From Caulifigura coniformis (lineage in GTDB: Bacteria > Planctomycetota > Planctomycetia > Planctomycetales > Planctomycetaceae): a DNA stretch of 64,000 nucleotides. The notes under the pieces are model-generated. The model saw only the letters and a program-made list of their open reading frames with translations, ran no database searches and was not told the origin of the DNA. A program made the position numbers and the translations under genes. Location of the stretch: assembly GCF_007745175.1 (NCBI RefSeq), contig NZ_CP036271.1, positions 6,535,439-6,599,438 of the forward strand, in the 5' to 3' direction. Positions 56,909 to 64,000 of the stretch are shown here, in pieces (within the stretch, counting starts at the first letter, position 1; each line of letters opens with the position of its first letter).

Positions 56909-58633
56909 ATGAAGCCTCTGCTGCTGGCCTCCCTCCTCCAGGTGACACTCGGCCTGGCCGTGGCTTCGGCCGCGCCCCCTGATCTCATCCTCCATCATGG
57001 CCGGATCGTCACGGTCAATCCGAAGTTCGAGATCGTGGACGCGATGGCGGTGACCGGAGACCGCCTCTCGGCTGTCGGCTCCAGCGCCGACGTTCTGAAG
57101 CTGGCCGGCCCCGAGACGAAGCAGATCGATCTCGGGGGCAGGATGGTGCTTCCCGGCCTGATTGACAGCCATGTCCACGCCGCGAGCGCCGCCATCTATG
57201 AGTTCGACCATCCAGTCCGCGACATGGATACCGTCGACGACGTTCTCGCGTACATCCGCGAGCGAGTGACCGTCGTTCCCGAAGGGAGCTGGATCGTCGT
57301 CAGCCAGGTGTTCATCACCCGTCTCCGCGACCAGCGGTTCCCGACGAAGAAGGAACTCGACGAAGCCGCTCCGAAGCATCCGGTGATGTTCCGAACCGGC
57401 CCCGATGCGATGCTCAACTCGCTCGGGCTGAAAGCGAGCGGCATCGACCGCGACTTCGAGATCAAGGACGGCAAGTCGGGGCAGATTGAGAAGGACGCCA
57501 GCGGCGAACCGACCGGGATGCTCCGCGGCTCCACGCGCTTCGCCAAAGCCAAATCGCCCGATCGCAAGCCGAACGCCAAAGAGAAGGTGGAAGCGCTCGG
57601 CAAGCTGATGCGGGACTACAACTCTGTCGGACTGACGGGAGTGGCCGAGCGGAACGCGGGGCCGGACACCATCGAGATCTACCAGGCTGCGCGGGAATCG
57701 GGCGACCTGACCTGCCGCACCTTTCTTTGCTGGGCGCTCGATCCCAACCAGGACTTCGAGAAGGTGAAGAAGTCGCTGGACGAGGCTGCCGCGCATCCGC
57801 TGCACGCTTACAACGACCGGCTGTGGCTCCGCGGCGTGAAGTGTTTCCTCGATGGTGGCATGCTTACCGGCAGCGCTTACATGGAAAAGCCCTGGGGCGT
57901 CAGCACGATCTATTCGATCACCGATCCTGAGTACCGCGGCGTCCGGCAGATCGAGGCCGATCGCCTTTATGAAACCGCGAAGTACGCCCTCGAGCGCGAC
58001 CTGCAGTTCACGGCTCATGCCGTCGGCGACGCCGCGACGAAGGCGATGGTCGATGCCTACCGCCGCGTGAATAGCGACTTCCCCGTGGCTCCGACCCGTC
58101 CCAACATCACGCACTGCAATTTCATGAGTTCCGAGGTGATTGCCTCGATGAAGGAACTGGGCGTGGTGGCCGACCTGCAGCCGGTGTGGCTGTACTCGGA
58201 CGGCCGGACGCTGTTCAACCAGTTTGGCAACGAACGGATGACGTGGTTCCAGCCGTATCGCACGCTGTTCGACAAAGGCGTCATCATCGGCGGCGGCTCG
58301 GACCACATGCAGAAGATCGGCAGCTTCCGATCGATCAACGCCTACAACCCGTGGCTGGGAATCGAGACGGCGATGACCCGCATCCCCCGCCGTTTTGAAG
58401 GCCCTCTGCATCCGGAGCAGGTCATCACCCGGGAAGAAGCGATCCGGCTGTACACGATCAACAACGCCTTCATTCTCTTCGATGAACAGAACCGCGGGTC
58501 ACTGGAACCCGGCAAGCTGGCGGACTTCATCGTGATCGATCGCGACTTACTCACTTGCCCGGAGAAGGAGATTCGCGACACGCAGGTACTCTCCACGTGG
58601 GTGGGCGGGCAGAAGATCTACGAGAAGCAATGA
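56909..58633 (+). CDS. Secreted amidohydrolase, YtcJ-like
   Basis: A 574-aa metal-dependent hydrolase of the amidohydrolase 3 group with a signal peptide (about 1-21). Metal-site HxH is in LPGLIDSHVHAAS (His88, His90); later NITHCNF and GGGSDHM fit the second metal-binding His and catalytic Asp. The C-terminus EPGKLADFIVIDRDLL is the return of the composite beta domain. Substrate unknown; relatives act on N-acyl or cyclic amides. ATG at 56909 with GTGAGGAT upstream. The next gene follows after 127 bp with a hairpin pair in the gap. Confidence 0.9.
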   Translation: MKPLLLASLLQVTLGLAVASAAPPDLILHHGRIVTVNPKFEIVDAMAVTGDRLSAVGSSADVLKLAGPETKQIDLGGRMVLPGLIDSHVHAASAAIYEFDHPVRDMDTVDDVLAYIRERVTVVPEGSWIVVSQVFITRLRDQRFPTKKELDEAAPKHPVMFRTGPDAMLNSLGLKASGIDRDFEIKDGKSGQIEKDASGEPTGMLRGSTRFAKAKSPDRKPNAKEKVEALGKLMRDYNSVGLTGVAERNAGPDTIEIYQAARESGDLTCRTFLCWALDPNQDFEKVKKSLDEAAAHPLHAYNDRLWLRGVKCFLDGGMLTGSAYMEKPWGVSTIYSITDPEYRGVRQIEADRLYETAKYALERDLQFTAHAVGDAATKAMVDAYRRVNSDFPVAPTRPNITHCNFMSSEVIASMKELGVVADLQPVWLYSDGRTLFNQFGNERMTWFQPYRTLFDKGVIIGGGSDHMQKIGSFRSINAYNPWLGIETAMTRIPRRFEGPLHPEQVITREEAIRLYTINNAFILFDEQNRGSLEPGKLADFIVIDRDLLTCPEKEIRDTQVLSTWVGGQKIYEKQ

Positions 58634-58674
58634 CTTCCGGTGACTTTCGAGCAGCGCAACGGGGGCTCGGCAAC

Positions 58675-58724
58675 GCGAAGCAGAGCTTCGCAGAGAGTGC
58701 GTGACCAAGGGGACCTTGGTCACG
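58675..58724. repeat. Two adjacent perfect hairpins
   Basis: GCGAAGC-AGA-GCTTCGC (58675-58691) and CGTGACCAAGG-GGA-CCTTGGTCACG (58700-58724; 11 bp), eight bases apart, between the amidohydrolase and epimerase genes. No T-run. This looks like a dispersed intergenic palindromic repeat or a processing or attenuation site. Confidence 0.75.
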
Positions 58725-58760
58725 AGGTAGTTCCTTCGTTTTGTCTTCTTCAGATCCTTC

Positions 58761-59975
58761 ATGAACACCATGGACTCGCCGGCCCTCACTCTCGCGACAC
58801 CGGAGGGCCGACAATTCTTCCGGGACTTCTACCGGACAGATCTGCTCAACAGCACGATCCCCTTCTGGTTTCCGCGATCGATCGACACGGTTCACGGCGG
58901 GTTCCTGCACTGCCTCGATCACGACGGCTCTTTGCTCGACACGGACAAATCGGTGTGGGCGCAGGGACGCATGAGCTGGATGTTGCTGACGCTTTACAAC
59001 ACGCTCAGCCCGAACCCGGAATGGCTCGCGTGGGGCCTCGCGGGGCTCGAATTCCTCTCGAAGCATTGCTTCGATGCCGACGGACGCATGTTCTTCCACG
59101 TGACTGCCGACGGACGGCCGATCCGGAAACGGCGCTATGCCTATAGCGAGTGCTTCGCCTCCATCGCGCATGCGGCGGCGGCCCGCGCCCTGGACTCCGA
59201 CGAACACGCGACGCGGTCGTGTGAATTGTTCGACCTGTTCTACGACTGGAATTTCACTCCCGGGCGGATGCCTCCCAAGTTCACGGACACCCGTCCGATG
59301 ATCGGGCTTGGCCCGCGGATGATGGCCATCTCGACCGTGCAGGAGCTGCGGTCGAATTTCGGCGTCAACGCCCGGCATCAGGCGATCGTCGATCGCTGCC
59401 TGGAAGAGATCGAAACGCTGTTTGTGAAGCCCGATCGCCGCGTCGTGATGGAGAATGTTGCGCCGAACGGCGACATCGTCGATCATTTCGACGGACGTCA
59501 GCTGAATCCGGGCCATGCCATCGAGGCGGCCTGGTTCATCCTGCTGGAGGCCGAGTACCGCCGTGATTCACGGCTCACGCGCATGGCGTGTCAGATGCTC
59601 GACTGGATGTGGGACCGCGGCTGGGACGAAGAGTGTGGCGGTCTGTTTTACTTCCGCGACGTCGACCACAAGCCTGTCCAGGAGTACTGGCACGACATGA
59701 AGTTCTGGTGGCCGCACGACGAGGCGATCATCGCCACGCTGATGGCCTGGCAGATGACCGGCGACGAGCGTTACGCAGGCTGGCATCGGCAGGTTCACGA
59801 CTGGTCCCACCAGCATTTTGCGGATCCCGTCCATGGAGAATGGTTCGGCTACCTGCACCGCGACGGCCGGCGATCCGTTTCGATCAAGGGGAATCTGTGG
59901 AAGAGTTTCTTCCATCACCCCCGGATGCAGTGGCTGTCGTGGAAGAGGCTGGACGAGTCGGTTGGCGCGAGCTGA
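58761..59975 (+). CDS. AGE-family (N-acylglucosamine 2-epimerase-type) isomerase
   Basis: A 404-aa alpha/alpha-barrel protein of the AGE superfamily. Motifs: SVWAQGRMSWML, RRYAYSECFASIAHAA, NPGHAIEAAWFILLEA with the conserved catalytic His, LDWMWDRGWDEECGGLFYF and KFWWPHDEAIIATLMA. Members interconvert N-acylglucosamine/mannosamine, cellobiose or aldose-ketose sugars; which reaction applies is not clear. No signal peptide. First ATG at 58761, with another three codons later (58770). Confidence 0.9.
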   Translation: MNTMDSPALTLATPEGRQFFRDFYRTDLLNSTIPFWFPRSIDTVHGGFLHCLDHDGSLLDTDKSVWAQGRMSWMLLTLYNTLSPNPEWLAWGLAGLEFLSKHCFDADGRMFFHVTADGRPIRKRRYAYSECFASIAHAAAARALDSDEHATRSCELFDLFYDWNFTPGRMPPKFTDTRPMIGLGPRMMAISTVQELRSNFGVNARHQAIVDRCLEEIETLFVKPDRRVVMENVAPNGDIVDHFDGRQLNPGHAIEAAWFILLEAEYRRDSRLTRMACQMLDWMWDRGWDEECGGLFYFRDVDHKPVQEYWHDMKFWWPHDEAIIATLMAWQMTGDERYAGWHRQVHDWSHQHFADPVHGEWFGYLHRDGRRSVSIKGNLWKSFFHHPRMQWLSWKRLDESVGAS

Positions 59976-59981
59976 AACGAA

Positions 59982-60013
59982 GAAGCCCGGCCTCTGAAAA
60001 GGAGCCGGGCTTC
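59982..60013. terminator. Hairpin between convergent genes
   Basis: GAAGCCCGGC/GCCGGGCTTC, a 10-bp stem with a 12-base loop, six bases after the epimerase stop and 25 bases beyond the gltD stop on the other strand. A weak T-run is absent on both sides, so it probably acts in both directions but only partly. Confidence 0.7.
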
Positions 60014-60038
60014 CGAAATCGCGGCATTCGCAAATGGC

Positions 60039-61535
<1,497 letters not shown>

Positions 61536-61594
61536 GACTTCGTTCAACCACGGAACACCCGGACGTCACAGACAGAACGACAACGTGCCGATCG

Positions 61595-61969
61595 TCAGTG
61601 AACAATCCGTTCGTACTCCAGCTTGGGATGACTTCCAAAATTGGCGAGCAGGCCCACCTTCAGGCCAGCCGCTTTGAGGTAGTTGTGGACCTGAGCGCGG
61701 AACACGTCGTTCAGGTCTTTGACTGCCTTGATCTCAACGATGACGGAACCAAAGCAGACGAGGTCGGGAATGAACGTGAGCTCCAGTGGATGGCCCTTGT
61801 AGGCGAGCGCCAGCGGAACTTTCGATTCAAACGGGATGCCTCGTTGAGTCAGTTCAATCAACAAACAGTTGTGGTAGACAGGCTCGACGAATCCGCAGCC
61901 CATCTGGTTGTACACCTCGAAGCAGGCTCCGAGGATTTCGTAGGTTTCCTTTTCGAGGTGGAGGGCCAT
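61595..61969 (-). CDS. GxxExxY protein
   Basis: A 124-aa protein with the family motif GFVEPVY (Gly25 to Tyr31) after EILGACFEVYNQMGC, then ALAYKGHPLELTFIPDLVC and VIVEIKAVKDLNDVFRAQ. The IPDLV...VEIKA order recalls PD-(D/E)xK-like nuclease folds (Asp, Glu, Lys), but the family is officially of unknown function and occurs in many copies in planctomycete and related genomes. Sequence immediately upstream of the ATG is part of an ACGGAT-type repeat. It lies inside the gltB-gltD gene pair, 59 bp from the gltD start. Confidence 0.9.
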   Translation of the reverse strand: MALHLEKETYEILGACFEVYNQMGCGFVEPVYHNCLLIELTQRGIPFESKVPLALAYKGHPLELTFIPDLVCFGSVIVEIKAVKDLNDVFRAQVHNYLKAAGLKVGLLANFGSHPKLEYERIVH

Positions 61970-61991
61970 CTGCAATTCGGAGAAAGAGAGG

Positions 61992-62157
61992 GAACCACGG
62001 ATAACACGGATAGAACGGATAAGGGAAAAAGAGTCGTTCTGGCGGTCGAAGAGGATGTATGACAAGGCTTTCGCTGAAGCCAATGACACACTTTCTGTCA
62101 CGGCGGTGACCAGGTCGAACCGCCCCTTATCCTTTTGATCCGTGCTATCCGTGGTTC
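61992..62157. repeat. Inverted ACGGAT-type repeat pair, locus 2
   Basis: Left arm 61992-62025 (GAACCACGGATAACACGG...) and right arm 62123-62157 are inverted copies enclosing about 97 bases. The segment 62117-62157 matches 52833-52873 over 41 bases with few changes. The left arm ends 22 bases before the GxxExxY start; the right arm ends 15 bases before the gltB stop. Confidence 0.88.
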
Positions 62158-62172
62158 TTGCCTTCCTTCAAT

Positions 62173-64000
<1,828 letters not shown>

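Overview
The window looks like a piece of the chromosome of a planctomycete, most likely of the family Planctomycetaceae. Reasons: high GC content outside a few islands; a DUF1559 pseudopilin-like protein with its lipoprotein neighbour; a secreted sulfatase; a VIT/von Willebrand protein; secreted HEAT-repeat and Pro/Ala/Lys-rich proteins; an FG-GAP protein; a tetrahydromethanopterin-pathway gene (fhcB); CsrA; a GxxExxY protein; and many intergenic repeats. Genes lie on both strands in short groups. One tRNA gene was found, and no rRNA, CRISPR array, phage or intact insertion sequence.

Layout. 0.4-4.6 kb: an inorganic-carbon/anion cluster (beta-carbonic anhydrase, a SulP transporter fused to a second carbonic anhydrase, a bestrophin-like channel). 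4.7-9.9 kb: nrdR, a CE15 esterase, a cysteine-cluster protein, csrA, a double GNAT protein and an unpartnered transketolase C-terminal half. 9.9-10.9 kb: a non-coding stretch with a duplicated unit made of a short reading frame plus a structured inverted-repeat element. 10.9-19.6 kb: secreted planctomycete proteins of mostly unknown function. 19.9-22.1 kb: a hybrid histidine kinase and tRNA-Arg(CCT). 22.1-25.6 kb: an AT-richer accessory island with a probable transposase tail and small membrane proteins, two of them tandem paralogues.

25.6-36.9 kb: FG-GAP protein, a SUMF1-fold protein with a cysteine-rich N-terminus, two related MFS transporters, a polar amino-acid type ABC system encoded by two overlapping genes (binding protein fused to permease, then ATPase), a very basic protein and a sulfatase. 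37-43.1 kb: MscS channel, tRNA-dihydrouridine synthase, hisD and a WD40 protein. 43.1-49.7 kb: lipoprotein, DUF1559 protein, an FHA domain fused to a CpaF-type secretion ATPase, a membrane protein, a YhdH-like oxidoreductase and a coiled-coil zinc-ribbon protein.

49.7-54.1 kb: a Pro-rich secreted protein overlapping guaB, a repeat-rich gap and a radical SAM protein of the PA0069 type. 54.2-60 kb: two small conserved-looking genes, fhcB, an amidohydrolase and an AGE-family epimerase. 60-64 kb: the glutamate synthase genes gltD and gltB (the latter running off the right edge), separated by a GxxExxY gene and an inverted-repeat element.

The best-supported unusual items are the carbonic anhydrase/SulP/bestrophin cluster, the duplicated structured element at 10 kb, the repeat plus GxxExxY gene inside gltB-gltD, the FHA-CpaF fusion, the SUMF1-fold protein lacking the expected catalytic cysteines, and a signal peptide apparently made of intergenic-repeat sequence. 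No single new multi-gene system can be claimed from the sequence alone.
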